A stretch of 64,000 nucleotides of DNA, taken from Leifsonia sp. Leaf336 (lineage in GTDB: Bacteria; Actinomycetota; Actinomycetes; Actinomycetales; Microbacteriaceae). Positions 52,475-60,477 of this stretch are shown piece by piece. The stretch covers positions 754,443 through 818,442 of the forward strand of contig NZ_LMOZ01000001.1 in assembly GCF_001423695.1 (NCBI RefSeq). Direction: 5' to 3'. The stretch's first letter is position 1; every line of letters begins with the position of its first letter. Under the pieces are notes generated by a model. That model did not search any database and was not told where the DNA came from. It worked only from the letters and a program-made list of their open reading frames with translations. The position numbers were made by a program, and so were the translations under genes.

Positions 52475-53857
52475 TCAGGCGTTCGCGGTCGCCTTGACGC
52501 GGTACTGCGCGCCGCGGTGGTCGTCGGGCAGGCGGTCGCCGGCGCCGTGCAGCTTGTTCCGCAGCGTGCCGGGGGCATAGGCCTCCGGGTACGCTCCGCG
52601 CTTGCGCAGCTCAGGGATGACGAACTCGACGATGTCCTCGAACGTGCCCGGCGTGATCGCGTAGGCGAGGTTGAAGCCGTCGACGTCGGTCTCCTCGACC
52701 CACTCCTGCAGCTGGTCGGCGATGCTGACGGCGCCGCCGACGATGAACGGGCCGAGGCCGCCGATCACGCCGTTTCGGCCGATGTCGCGCACCGTCCACT
52801 CGCCACCCTCGGCGTTCGGTCGCTGGAAGTTCGCGACCGCCGACTGGATGGCGTTGCTCTTGACGTTGCCGATCGGCTCGTCCAGGTCATACTGCGACAG
52901 GTCGACGCCCATCCAGCCCGACATGAAGACCAGGGCGCCCTCGTCGTTCGTGTACTGCAGGTAGTCCTCGAACTTGGCCTGCGCCTTCTCGTCCGTCTCG
53001 TCGGTGATGATCGTGAGGAGGGTGTAGATGCGCGCGGAGTAGCGGTCACGGCCGGCGGCCTCCAGCGCGTCGCGGAGCTTCGCCACGGTCTCCTTCAGGC
53101 CCTCCTTGGTGGAGGCCGCCACGAAGATCGCCTCGGCGTTCTCGGCCGCGAAGCCGATGCCGCGCTTGGAGGCGCCGGCCTGGTAGATCACCGGCGTGCG
53201 CTGCGGGCTCGGCTCGGAGAGGTGGATGCCCGGCACGGTGAAGTGCTTGCCCTTGTGGCCGATCTCGTGCACCTTCGTCGGGTCGGTGAAGACGCCCGAC
53301 TCGCGGTCGCGGATGACGGCGTCGTCCTCCCACGAGCCCTCCCACAGCTTGTAGAGCACCTCCAGGTACTCGTCGGCGTGGTCGTAGCGGTCGTCGTGCT
53401 GCAGCTGGTCGTCGTGACCCATGTTGCGCGCGGCCGAGGGCAGGTAACCGGTGACGACGTTCCAGCCGACCCGGCCGTTCGTCAGGTGGTCGAGCGTCGA
53501 CATGCGGCGCGCGAACGGGTACGGGTGCTCGTAGGCGGTGCCCGCGGTGACGCCGAAGCCGAGGTTCTCGGTCACCAGCGCCATCGCCGAGACCAGGAGG
53601 AGCGGGTCGTTCACGGGGACCTGCGCGCCGTGGCGGATGGCGGCTTCGTTGCTGCCGCCGTAGACGTCGTAGGTGCCGAGCACGTCGGCGATGAAGATGC
53701 CGTCGAAGGTGCCGCGCTCGAGCAGCTTCGCGAGCTCGGTCCAGTAGGTGAGGTCCTTGTAGCGCCACGCCTGGTCCTCGGGGTGCCGCCACATTCCGGA
53801 CGACTGATGGGCGACGCAGTTCATGTCGAACGCGTTGAAACGGATCTGACGGGTCAT
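52475..53857 (-). CDS. LLM-class flavin monooxygenase (NtaA/SnaA/DszA type)
   Basis: 460 residues, two-component FMN-dependent monooxygenase of the nitrilotriacetate/dibenzothiophene-sulfone group. Typical pieces: MTRQIRFNAFDMNCVAHQSSG start, GGSNEAAIRHGAQVPVNDPL, GRVGWNVVTGYLPSAARNMG, QAGASKRGIGFAAENAEAIF and the closing TFEDIVEFVIPELRKRG. It needs reduced FMN from a separate reductase, not encoded nearby. Substrate unknown; probably oxidises sulfur- or nitrogen-containing small molecules. Start ATG 53857 follows a long non-family leader. Confidence 0.88.
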   Translation of the reverse strand: MTRQIRFNAFDMNCVAHQSSGMWRHPEDQAWRYKDLTYWTELAKLLERGTFDGIFIADVLGTYDVYGGSNEAAIRHGAQVPVNDPLLLVSAMALVTENLGFGVTAGTAYEHPYPFARRMSTLDHLTNGRVGWNVVTGYLPSAARNMGHDDQLQHDDRYDHADEYLEVLYKLWEGSWEDDAVIRDRESGVFTDPTKVHEIGHKGKHFTVPGIHLSEPSPQRTPVIYQAGASKRGIGFAAENAEAIFVAASTKEGLKETVAKLRDALEAAGRDRYSARIYTLLTIITDETDEKAQAKFEDYLQYTNDEGALVFMSGWMGVDLSQYDLDEPIGNVKSNAIQSAVANFQRPNAEGGEWTVRDIGRNGVIGGLGPFIVGGAVSIADQLQEWVEETDVDGFNLAYAITPGTFEDIVEFVIPELRKRGAYPEAYAPGTLRNKLHGAGDRLPDDHRGAQYRVKATANA

Positions 53858-53918
53858 GCGGTCCAGGATGCATGCGTTCCGCGTCGCACGCACGCCGCCC
53901 GCCACATTCCGTAACGCG

Positions 53919-54743
53919 TCAGCGACGTGCGGGAGGGATGAAGGTCGATCGTTGCACGTCCGGTCGGTCGTCGCCGTAAGGTTCGAGCGGTCCGATCCGG
54001 CCGAGGAAGGGCAGCAGCCCGAGGACACGGATGCCGTAGGCGTTCCAGATGCCGGCCGCAGCGAGACCGGCGGCCAGTGCCATGAGAACGCCGCCCACCA
54101 CGTCGCCGGCGTAGTGGGCGCCCGTGTAGACGCGGCTGACCGCTACGAGCACGACGAGAACGCTCATGAGCACGGCGACGAGTCTGCGCCGCTTCGTCGC
54201 GAGGAGGATCAGCCCGATCGAGAGTGCAGCGACGAAGGTCGTGTGACCGCTGGGAAAGCTCGTGTCGCCGGCCTTGACCAGCAATGCGTGATCCAGGGCG
54301 TCGACAGGCGGGCGCGGGCGGGCGACCGTCAGCTTGACGGCTTGAGCGGCCAGCCAGCCGACCATGACGACGAAGCACACGGCGAACGCGTTGACCGGGG
54401 CGCGCCTGATGAGGAGGAAGACGAAGAGGCACGCGACGATCAGCACGTTGCCCAGCGGCTCGAAGATCGTCGCGATCGCCGAAGCGATGGCGTCTGCGGG
54501 GGCCGATCGCGACGAGCTGGCGACGGCGACCAGGTCGAGCTCGGCCGCGGCGATCGCGGGGACGAGCTTCACGATGAAGCCGAGGAGGAGGGCGAAGAGG
54601 CCGGCGTTGATCGAGAGGACGACCCAGTGCTGCGGAACGGGCAGCCGGGCGAGCCGCGTCGCGTGGGCGTGAGCGTGCGCGTGCGCCTGCGCCTGCGCGT
54701 CGGTGTCGGACGACCGTACTCCGGCCCTAGTGGATGATGGCAT
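53919..54743 (-). CDS. PAP2-family membrane phosphatase
   Basis: 274 residues, about six membrane helices, with the three PAP2 boxes: KLTVARPRPP (K-x6-R-P), PSGHTTF, and SRVYTGAHYAGD (S-R-x5-H-x3-D). Acts on lipid phosphates such as undecaprenyl or diacylglycerol pyrophosphate at the outer face. The N-terminus has a curious (Ala-His/Gln) run, from GCG-rich repeats. ATG 54743 has AGAAGG eleven bases upstream and is preferred over GTG 54755. Confidence 0.85.
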   Translation of the reverse strand: MPSSTRAGVRSSDTDAQAQAHAHAHAHATRLARLPVPQHWVVLSINAGLFALLLGFIVKLVPAIAAAELDLVAVASSSRSAPADAIASAIATIFEPLGNVLIVACLFVFLLIRRAPVNAFAVCFVVMVGWLAAQAVKLTVARPRPPVDALDHALLVKAGDTSFPSGHTTFVAALSIGLILLATKRRRLVAVLMSVLVVLVAVSRVYTGAHYAGDVVGGVLMALAAGLAAAGIWNAYGIRVLGLLPFLGRIGPLEPYGDDRPDVQRSTFIPPARR

Positions 54744-54838
54744 GGGATGTGGCACCTTCTATGCGATATACCACCCAGTGTGCCAGATGCCAGTGAGAAC
54801 AGGCTGGGTGCGTCCAGGCCGGATCGCGAGCCGGCGCC

Positions 54839-55609
54839 TCAGTCGCCGCGGAAGACCGGCGGCCGCTTCTGCTGGAAGGCGGCGAAGCCCTCGCAGTAGT
54901 CGGCGGTGTCGCGGAGGGCGGCCTGTGCCTCGTTCTCTGCGGCGACCGACCCCCACAGGTCGAGGCTGCCATCGCGGAGGCCCGCGACGATGCCCTTGCT
55001 CGCCAGGAACGCCCGGGTCGCGCCGCGGGAGGCGCTCGCAGCGACCTCCTCGACCGCTCCATCGAGCTCGTCGGCGGGCAGCGCCCGGCTGAACAGTCCT
55101 CCGGCCACGGCCTCCGCACCCGAGATCAGCCGCCCCGAGTAGATGAGGTCGAGCGCGCGGTGCGGGCCGAGGCGCGAGACCAGCAGCCAGTGACCTCCCG
55201 AGTCGAGGGCGGCGCCGAGCGCGGCGAACGGCGAGCCGACCTTGGCGTTCTCGGCGACGTACACCACGTCGGTGGCGATGAGGAGGCCGAGGCCGACCCC
55301 GAGGGCCGCTCCCTGCGCGGCGGCGAAGGTCGGGGCGGGGAAGGCGCTCATCCGCCTCAGCAACGGCGTCACCAGTCCGTCGAGGTAGCCAGAGACGTCA
55401 TCGGTCGCCGGGTCGACGCCCGCGATGTCGCGCCCGGCGCAGAAAGAGCGCCCCTCCCCGCGCAGGACGAGGGCGCGCACCCCGGCGGCCTCGGCCTCCG
55501 CATAGGCTGTGTCGAGGGCGCGGAGGTCGTCGGGGCCGAGCGCGTTGAGCCGCTCCGGCGCGTTCAGCGTGACGCGCGCGATGCCGTCGTGGATGCTCAG
55601 ATCGATCAC
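54839..55609 (-). CDS. Enoyl-CoA hydratase/isomerase, probably of phenylacetate degradation (PaaG/PaaF-like)
   Basis: 256 residues, crotonase fold: oxyanion-hole loops in LRGEGRSFCAGRDI and FAAAQGAALGVGLGLLIATD, and a second catalytic region around KVGSPFAALGAALDSGG. It follows paaE on the same strand with 21 bases between, so it belongs to the paa operon, where hydratase/isomerase steps process ring-opened CoA intermediates. Which of PaaF or PaaG it equals is not decided here. Confidence 0.82.
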   Translation of the reverse strand: MIDLSIHDGIARVTLNAPERLNALGPDDLRALDTAYAEAEAAGVRALVLRGEGRSFCAGRDIAGVDPATDDVSGYLDGLVTPLLRRMSAFPAPTFAAAQGAALGVGLGLLIATDVVYVAENAKVGSPFAALGAALDSGGHWLLVSRLGPHRALDLIYSGRLISGAEAVAGGLFSRALPADELDGAVEEVAASASRGATRAFLASKGIVAGLRDGSLDLWGSVAAENEAQAALRDTADYCEGFAAFQQKRPPVFRGD

Positions 55610-55630
55610 AGGCCGTCCGCCCTCCGCGTC

Positions 55631-56719
55631 TTACACGTCATAGTCCACCGCCACCTTCTCGGTCAGCGGGTGCGACTGGCAGGTGAGCACGTAGCCGGCC
55701 TCCAGCTCCTCCGGCTCCAGCGCGTAGTTCTCGGTCATCCGCACGTCGCCGAAGAGCAGCCGTGCCCGGCAGGTGCCGCACACGCCGCCGGTGCACGCGA
55801 ACGGCACGTCGGGCCGCACCCGCAGCGCTGCGTTCAGCACGGATTCGTTGGCGTCGACCGGCGTGGTCACCGTGGAGGTCTGACCGTCGAGCGTGAACTC
55901 GATCTCGGCCGTCTTCTCGCCGTCGTGCACGACGACGGGGTGACCGACGTCGCCGCGCACCTCGCCCGGCTCGCCGGTCGTGAACAGCTCGAAGTGGATG
56001 CGCGAGCGCGGCACGTCGTACGTCTCCAGCACGTCGCGGCAGAGCTGCACCAGTTCGAACGGCCCGCACAGGAACCAGTCGTCGACCGTGCTCGGCGGCA
56101 GCAGGGCCTCCAGGATGGTGCGCAACCGCTCCTCGTCGATCCGCCCGGACAGCAGGGGAGCGGTGCGCTGCTCCCGCGACAGCACGTGGTGCAGTGCCAG
56201 GCGCGACGGATAGCGGTCCTTCAGGTCGGCGAGCTCCTCCAGGAACATCACGTCGATCGCCGTGCGGTTCGTGTAGACGAGCGTGAACGAGCTGGTGGGG
56301 GACGCCGCGAGCACGCTCGAGGCGAGTGCCATCAGCGGGGTGATGCCCGACCCTGCCGCGATGCCGGCGACATGCTTGTCGTCCAGGTCGCCGAGGTCGA
56401 TCGTGAACGTGCCCTGCGGGCTCATCACGTCGATGCGGTCGCCGGCCCGCAGCTCGCTGGTGGCCCAGGTCGAGAACGCGCCGCCCAGGTCGCGCTTGAT
56501 CGCCACGCTGATCCGGCCGCGCGACGGCGGCCGGCAGATCGAGTAGCTGCGGCGGAGTTCGCGCCCGTCGACGGTCGCGCGCAGGGCCACGTGCTGGCCA
56601 GGCAGGTAGTCGTACTCGCCGTGGAGGCTTTCGGGCACCGCGAAGGTCACCTCGACGCTCGCCGCGGTGAGCGGACGCACCTCGGCGACCGCGAGCGTGT
56701 GGAATCGCGCACGCGCCAT
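55631..56719 (-). CDS. paaE: Phenylacetyl-CoA epoxidase reductase subunit PaaE
   Basis: 362 residues. FAD-binding ferredoxin-reductase domain (RRSYSICRPP; GIAAGSGITPLMALASSVL NAD-binding) followed by a C-terminal plant-type [2Fe-2S] domain with cysteines in CTGGVCGTCRARL and CQSHP. It passes electrons from NADPH to the PaaAC oxygenase. ATG 56719 chosen since upstream frame is non-family. Ten bases separate it from paaD. Confidence 0.93.
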   Translation of the reverse strand: MARARFHTLAVAEVRPLTAASVEVTFAVPESLHGEYDYLPGQHVALRATVDGRELRRSYSICRPPSRGRISVAIKRDLGGAFSTWATSELRAGDRIDVMSPQGTFTIDLGDLDDKHVAGIAAGSGITPLMALASSVLAASPTSSFTLVYTNRTAIDVMFLEELADLKDRYPSRLALHHVLSREQRTAPLLSGRIDEERLRTILEALLPPSTVDDWFLCGPFELVQLCRDVLETYDVPRSRIHFELFTTGEPGEVRGDVGHPVVVHDGEKTAEIEFTLDGQTSTVTTPVDANESVLNAALRVRPDVPFACTGGVCGTCRARLLFGDVRMTENYALEPEELEAGYVLTCQSHPLTEKVAVDYDV

Positions 56720-56729
56720 CAGCGGGACC

Positions 56730-57212
56730 TCACAGCGCCTTGAAGTGGTCGAACGGCTCGCCGCACTCGTCGCAGACGAAGAGCGCCTTGCACGCTGTCG
56801 ACCCGAAATGCGACACCTCATGCGTCCGGAGCGAGTCGCAGTGCGGGCACTTGACGCCGAGCGTCAGCCGCACCGGGCCGGTGCCGGGAGGCGGCGCGAT
56901 GCCGTAGTCGCGCAGTGCGGCGCGGCCGTGGTCGCTGATCCAGTCCGTCGTCCAGGCCGGCGCGAGCGCGAGGCTGACCCGCACCTCGTCGAACCCCTGG
57001 GCCGCGAGCGCGCGCACGACGTCCTCGCGGATGGCGTCCATCGCCGGGCAGCCGGAGTAGGTCGGGGTGAGGACCACCTCCACCCCGGAGTCGGTCACCG
57101 TGACGGCCCGCAGCACGCCCAGGTCGTCGATCGTCAGCACGGGGACCTCGGGGTCGAGCACCGCCGCGGCGGCCGCCCAGGCCCGCCCCGCCTCCGCCGC
57201 GTGGCCGGTCAC
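56730..57212 (-). CDS. paaD: Phenylacetyl-CoA epoxidase maturation subunit PaaD
   Basis: 160 residues. N-terminal DUF59/MIP18-like domain (DPEVPVLTIDDLGVL; TPTYSGCPAMD) and a C-terminal zinc-ribbon-like piece with CPHCDS and CDECGEPFDHF. It is thought to assemble the iron-sulfur or di-iron site of the epoxidase. GTG 57212 overlaps the paaC stop (GTGA); larger frames upstream are out of register with family sequence. Confidence 0.93.
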   Translation of the reverse strand: MTGHAAEAGRAWAAAAAVLDPEVPVLTIDDLGVLRAVTVTDSGVEVVLTPTYSGCPAMDAIREDVVRALAAQGFDEVRVSLALAPAWTTDWISDHGRAALRDYGIAPPPGTGPVRLTLGVKCPHCDSLRTHEVSHFGSTACKALFVCDECGEPFDHFKAL

Positions 57213-58063
57213 CAGGTCGCTCCGGGATGTGCGCGGGCGAGCACCTGCATCTCCGCCAGCAGCGGAGCGAGGTACTCGGAATGCCGGCCGCTGCGGCCGC
57301 CGCCCGCCGCGGTGAATGTGCTCGGGAGGTCGACCTCGGCCTCCGTCACGACCGCCGCGATCACGGCGTCGAACGGCTCCCGGAGGGTCGACGGCCGGGG
57401 CGCGACGTCCTCCAGGCGGTCGTTCAGCGCCTCGTCGCGGAACAGTTCGCCCACGTACGGCCAGAGGTCGGCGAACGCGGTCAGGGTGCGGCGGCGCGAC
57501 TCGTCGGTGCCGAGCGCCAGCCGCAGCACCCACTGGTCGGCGTGATCGCAGTGGTAGGCGACCTCCTTGACCGCCTTCGCGGCGACGGCGGCGAGCACAG
57601 GGTCGGCCGAGGCGCGCAGCCGCTCGTACAGCTCGAAGAGGTAGTGCGATGCCGCGAACTGCCGCACGATGGTGTGCGCGAAGTCGCCGTTCGGCTGTTC
57701 GAAGAGGTGCGCGGAGCGGAAGTCCTGCTCGTCGCGCCAGTAGGCGAGGTCGTCCTCCGAGCGGTCGGAGGCCGTACCCGCATAGCGCAGCAGCGACCGG
57801 GCGTGGCCGAGGAGGTCGAGCGCGATGTTGGCCAGGGCGACATCCTCCTCCAGCTCGGGCGCCCGCGAGATCCACCAGCCGAGCCGCTGGGCGAGCACGA
57901 GCGAGTCGTCGCCCAGCCACAGTGCGTACTCGGCGACGTCGGGGGAGGCCGCGGCCTCGGACGCGACGAACTCGGCCGAGAGGGTCACGGCGCTGAGCTC
58001 GACATGGCCGTGCTGCGCGAACTCGTCGTCGTGCGTGGAGGCCGTCGGAGTGGCGTCTGTCAC
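57209..58063 (-). CDS. paaC: Phenylacetyl-CoA epoxidase structural subunit PaaC
   Basis: 284 residues, ferritin-like helical subunit: ALWLGDDSLVLAQRLGWW, EEDVALANIALDLLGHARSL and VKEVAYHCDHADQWVLRL. It forms the catalytic core with PaaA though it lacks a functional di-iron site. GTG start overlaps the paaB stop. Confidence 0.94.
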   Translation of the reverse strand: MTDATPTASTHDDEFAQHGHVELSAVTLSAEFVASEAAASPDVAEYALWLGDDSLVLAQRLGWWISRAPELEEDVALANIALDLLGHARSLLRYAGTASDRSEDDLAYWRDEQDFRSAHLFEQPNGDFAHTIVRQFAASHYLFELYERLRASADPVLAAVAAKAVKEVAYHCDHADQWVLRLALGTDESRRRTLTAFADLWPYVGELFRDEALNDRLEDVAPRPSTLREPFDAVIAAVVTEAEVDLPSTFTAAGGGRSGRHSEYLAPLLAEMQVLARAHPGATW

Positions 58064-58350
58064 AGGTGCTTCACCCCTTCGCTCTCGGTGTAGTACGTGG
58101 CGTGCCGGAAGTTCTTGCCCTCCGGTGAGGTGAAGAAGGCGTCCTTGGCGTCGGGATCGCTCGCGGTGATCGCGTCGGAGCGGACCACCCAGATCGAGAC
58201 GCCCTCCCCGCGGCGGGTGTACAGGTCGCGGGCGTTGCGCACGGCGAGCTCCTCGTCGGGGGCGTGCAGCGAGCCGACGTGCACGTGGCTGAGGCCGCGG
58301 GACGCGCGCACGAAGACCTCCCAGAGCGGCCAGACCTCCTTGCCGGTCAT
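58060..58350 (-). CDS. paaB: Phenylacetyl-CoA epoxidase subunit PaaB
   Basis: 96 residues, exact family size: [45 protein letters not shown] and the end [16 protein letters not shown]. Small bridging subunit of the PaaABCE multicomponent oxygenase. ATG 58350 overlaps the paaA stop (ATGA). Confidence 0.95.
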   Translation of the reverse strand: MTGKEVWPLWEVFVRASRGLSHVHVGSLHAPDEELAVRNARDLYTRRGEGVSIWVVRSDAITASDPDAKDAFFTSPEGKNFRHATYYTESEGVKHL

Positions 58351-59330
58351 GCAGCGACCTCCTGGGGGCGCGCCTTCGTCGCCTTCTTCTCCGCGTACGC
58401 CGCCGCGGCCTCCCGCACCCAGGCGCCGTCTTCGTGCGCCTCCCGCCGGCGCTGCATGCGCTGCGCGTTGCAGGGGCCCTCTCCGGCGATCACGCGCTGC
58501 AGCTCGCTCCAGTCGATCGGGCCGAGATCGTAGGCCTGGCGCTCGTCGTTCCAGCGGAGGTCGGGGTCGGGGAAGGTCACGCCGAGCACCTCGGCCTGCG
58601 GCACGAGCATCCCGACGAACCGCTGGCGGAGGTCGTCGTTCGAGAACCGCTTGATCTTCCACGCCATCGAGCGCGCCGAGTTGGGGGAGTCGCCGTCGGG
58701 AGGCCCGAACATCATGAGCGACGGCCAGTACCAGCGGTTGACGGCGTCCTGGGCCATCTGCCGTTGCTCGAGGGTGCCGCGCATCAGCGTGAGCAGGATC
58801 TCGAAGCCCTGGCGCTGGTGGAACGACTCCTCCTTGCAGATGCGCACCATCGCGCGGCCGTATGGAGCGTACGAGCAGCGGCAGAGGGGGACCTGGTTGC
58901 AGATCGCCGCCCCGTCGACGAGCCAGCCGATCGCGCCGATGTCGGCCCAGCTGAGCGTCGGGTAGTTGAAGATCGAGGAGTACTTGGCTGCGCCGCTGAT
59001 GAGCTGCTCGGTCATCTCGTCGCGCGTGATTCCCAGGGTCTGGGTCGCCGAATAGAGGTACAGCCCGTGCCCGGCTTCGTCCTGCACCTTGGCCATCAGG
59101 ATGGCCTTGCGCTTGAGGCTCGGGGCGCGGCTGATCCAGTTGGCCTCCGGCTGCATGCCGATGATCTCGGAGTGCGCGTGCTGCGACATCTGCCGGATGA
59201 GCGTGCGGCGGTAGGCGTCGGGCATCCAGTCGCGCGGCTCGATGCGCGAGTCGGAGGCGATGAGCTGCTCGAAGAGGGCTTCGCCCGCGTCGGCTTCGGG
59301 CGTCGTGGTGCTTTCCGTGGTGTTCGTCAT
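58347..59330 (-). CDS. paaA: Phenylacetyl-CoA epoxidase catalytic subunit PaaA
   Basis: 327 residues. Di-iron helical oxygenase: [27 protein letters not shown] with Glu/His ligands and [15 protein letters not shown] for the second half-site. It epoxidises the ring of phenylacetyl-CoA, the committed step of the pathway. First gene of the operon, transcribed away from the TetR regulator; start ATG 59330. Confidence 0.95.
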   Translation of the reverse strand: MTNTTESTTTPEADAGEALFEQLIASDSRIEPRDWMPDAYRRTLIRQMSQHAHSEIIGMQPEANWISRAPSLKRKAILMAKVQDEAGHGLYLYSATQTLGITRDEMTEQLISGAAKYSSIFNYPTLSWADIGAIGWLVDGAAICNQVPLCRCSYAPYGRAMVRICKEESFHQRQGFEILLTLMRGTLEQRQMAQDAVNRWYWPSLMMFGPPDGDSPNSARSMAWKIKRFSNDDLRQRFVGMLVPQAEVLGVTFPDPDLRWNDERQAYDLGPIDWSELQRVIAGEGPCNAQRMQRRREAHEDGAWVREAAAAYAEKKATKARPQEVAA

Positions 59331-59351
59331 CGAACCGGGCACTCCAATCAA

Positions 59352-59375
59352 TACTGACTGATCGTTCGTTCAGTA
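59352..59375. promoter_or_regulatory. Predicted operator of the TetR-family paa regulator
   Basis: The inverted repeat TACTGA...TCAGTA (arms 59352-59357 and 59370-59375), with a partly symmetric core containing TGATCGTTCG, lies between the divergent paaA and tetR genes and covers the expected promoter of paaA. Fits TetR-type binding; site inferred from symmetry and position. Confidence 0.55.
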
Positions 59376-59411
59376 TATGCGAGCCGACCGTGTTCATGCC
59401 ACACTGTCCAG

Positions 59412-60014
59412 GTGACCGACACCCGGACGGCCGAGCCCCTGCGCCGGGGGCGGCCCGGCTACGACCAGCGCGGCATCCTCGAGGTTGCTGTGGCGGCGTT
59501 CAACGAGCACGGCTACGACGCGACCTCCATCGGGATGCTGGCCGAGCGCCTGGGGCTGTCGAAGTCGGCGATCTACCACCACGTCGCGTCGAAGGACGAA
59601 CTGCTCGCCCTCGCGCTCGACGAGGCCCTCGACGGGCTGGAGGGTGCTCTGCGATCGGCCGAGGAGGCCTCCGGCACGGCCGCCGAACGGCTCGCGCTCG
59701 TGCTCCGCGAGGCGGTGCTGGTGCTGGCCGACCGCCTCCCGTACGTCACCCTGCTGCTGCGCGTGCGCGGCAACACGGAGGTCGAGCGGGCCGCGCTGCA
59801 GCGGCGGCGCGCGTTCGACCACGCGGTCGCGACGCTCGTGGCCGAGGCGCGCACCGAGGGCGCGCTGCGCGCCGACGGCGATCCCGCCGTCGTCGCCCGT
59901 CTGCTGTTCGGGATGATCAACTCCCTCACCGAGTGGTACGACCCCGCGGGCGCGGTCACCCCCGACGACCTCGCCGACACGATCCTGGCGTTCGCGCTGC
60001 GCACGCCCTCCTGA
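59412..60014 (+). CDS. TetR-family repressor of the paa operon (PaaR-like)
   Basis: 200 residues. N-terminal helix-turn-helix (SIGMLAERLGLSKSAIYHHVASKDELLALAL) and an all-helical effector domain. Divergent from paaA with the inverted repeat between. In related Actinobacteria a TetR-type PaaR represses the paa genes until phenylacetyl-CoA binds. Its stop is followed by a long nested inverted repeat (60047-60109). Confidence 0.85.
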   Translation: MTDTRTAEPLRRGRPGYDQRGILEVAVAAFNEHGYDATSIGMLAERLGLSKSAIYHHVASKDELLALALDEALDGLEGALRSAEEASGTAAERLALVLREAVLVLADRLPYVTLLLRVRGNTEVERAALQRRRAFDHAVATLVAEARTEGALRADGDPAVVARLLFGMINSLTEWYDPAGAVTPDDLADTILAFALRTPS

Positions 60015-60046
60015 GCCCGCCTCCCAGCCTCCAGCGCCCTCATCGC

Positions 60047-60109
60047 CGCCGAAGGGCACGTAATCGCCCCTAAAACGCGGATTTAGGGGCGCGAGCGTGC
60101 CCTTCGGCG
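60047..60109. repeat. Nested inverted repeat (63 bp), possible terminator or dispersed element
   Basis: Outer arms CGCCGAAGGGCACG (60047-60060) and its complement (60096-60109), inner arms CGCCCCTAAA (60065-60074) and its complement (60082-60091), separated by 4-base spacers and a 7-base loop. Both arm pairs are perfect. Position fits a terminator for tetR, but the two-tier design and odd TAAA/TTTA core look like a mobile intergenic palindromic element. Confidence 0.8.
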
Positions 60110-60189
60110 CGCGACGACTACGTGTAAAATTAGAAATAGACATTTCAGGTACGTCATGGAAACATTCTTGGTAGCGAGAGTGGGGTTTC

Positions 60190-60477
60190 ATGAGCGGAAA
60201 AGTGGCGGCGGATGTCGCAGTGCTGCGGGCTGAGGCGCATTCCTTGGACAGGCTGCCGGAGGCGCCCCCCATCGTGACGATCGGCATGGGTGACCTGGGG
60301 AGCGCCCGGGCGGATGCGGCGTTCGAGCGCTACTACCCGACGTGGTCGTCAGAGTGCTCGTCGACGGTGCGCAGTGTCCAGAAGCTGTCGGCACTGCTTC
60401 GCTCGGCGGCCTACACCTATGAGCAGCGCGACGCGGAGGCGGCGCGGGCGTTCGGCAGCGATTCCCGTGCGTTCTAA
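60190..60477 (+). CDS. WXG100-like small helical protein
   Basis: 95 residues, ATG 60190 with GAGAG/GGGG upstream. Two predicted helices, the second of type SVQKLSALLRSAAYTYEQRDAEAARAF, as in ESAT-6-like partners (a W-S turn, TWSSECSS, stands in place of W-x-G). Directly followed by, and overlapping, the large hydrolase gene. Probable co-exported partner of that protein. Family call is tentative. Confidence 0.55.
   Translation: MSGKVAADVAVLRAEAHSLDRLPEAPPIVTIGMGDLGSARADAAFERYYPTWSSECSSTVRSVQKLSALLRSAAYTYEQRDAEAARAFGSDSRAF

Noticed and set aside
54660-54720. Regulatory GCG-rich repeat before the PAP2 gene
   Set aside because: Lies inside the coding region and encodes an Ala-His/Gln run; simple coding repeat.
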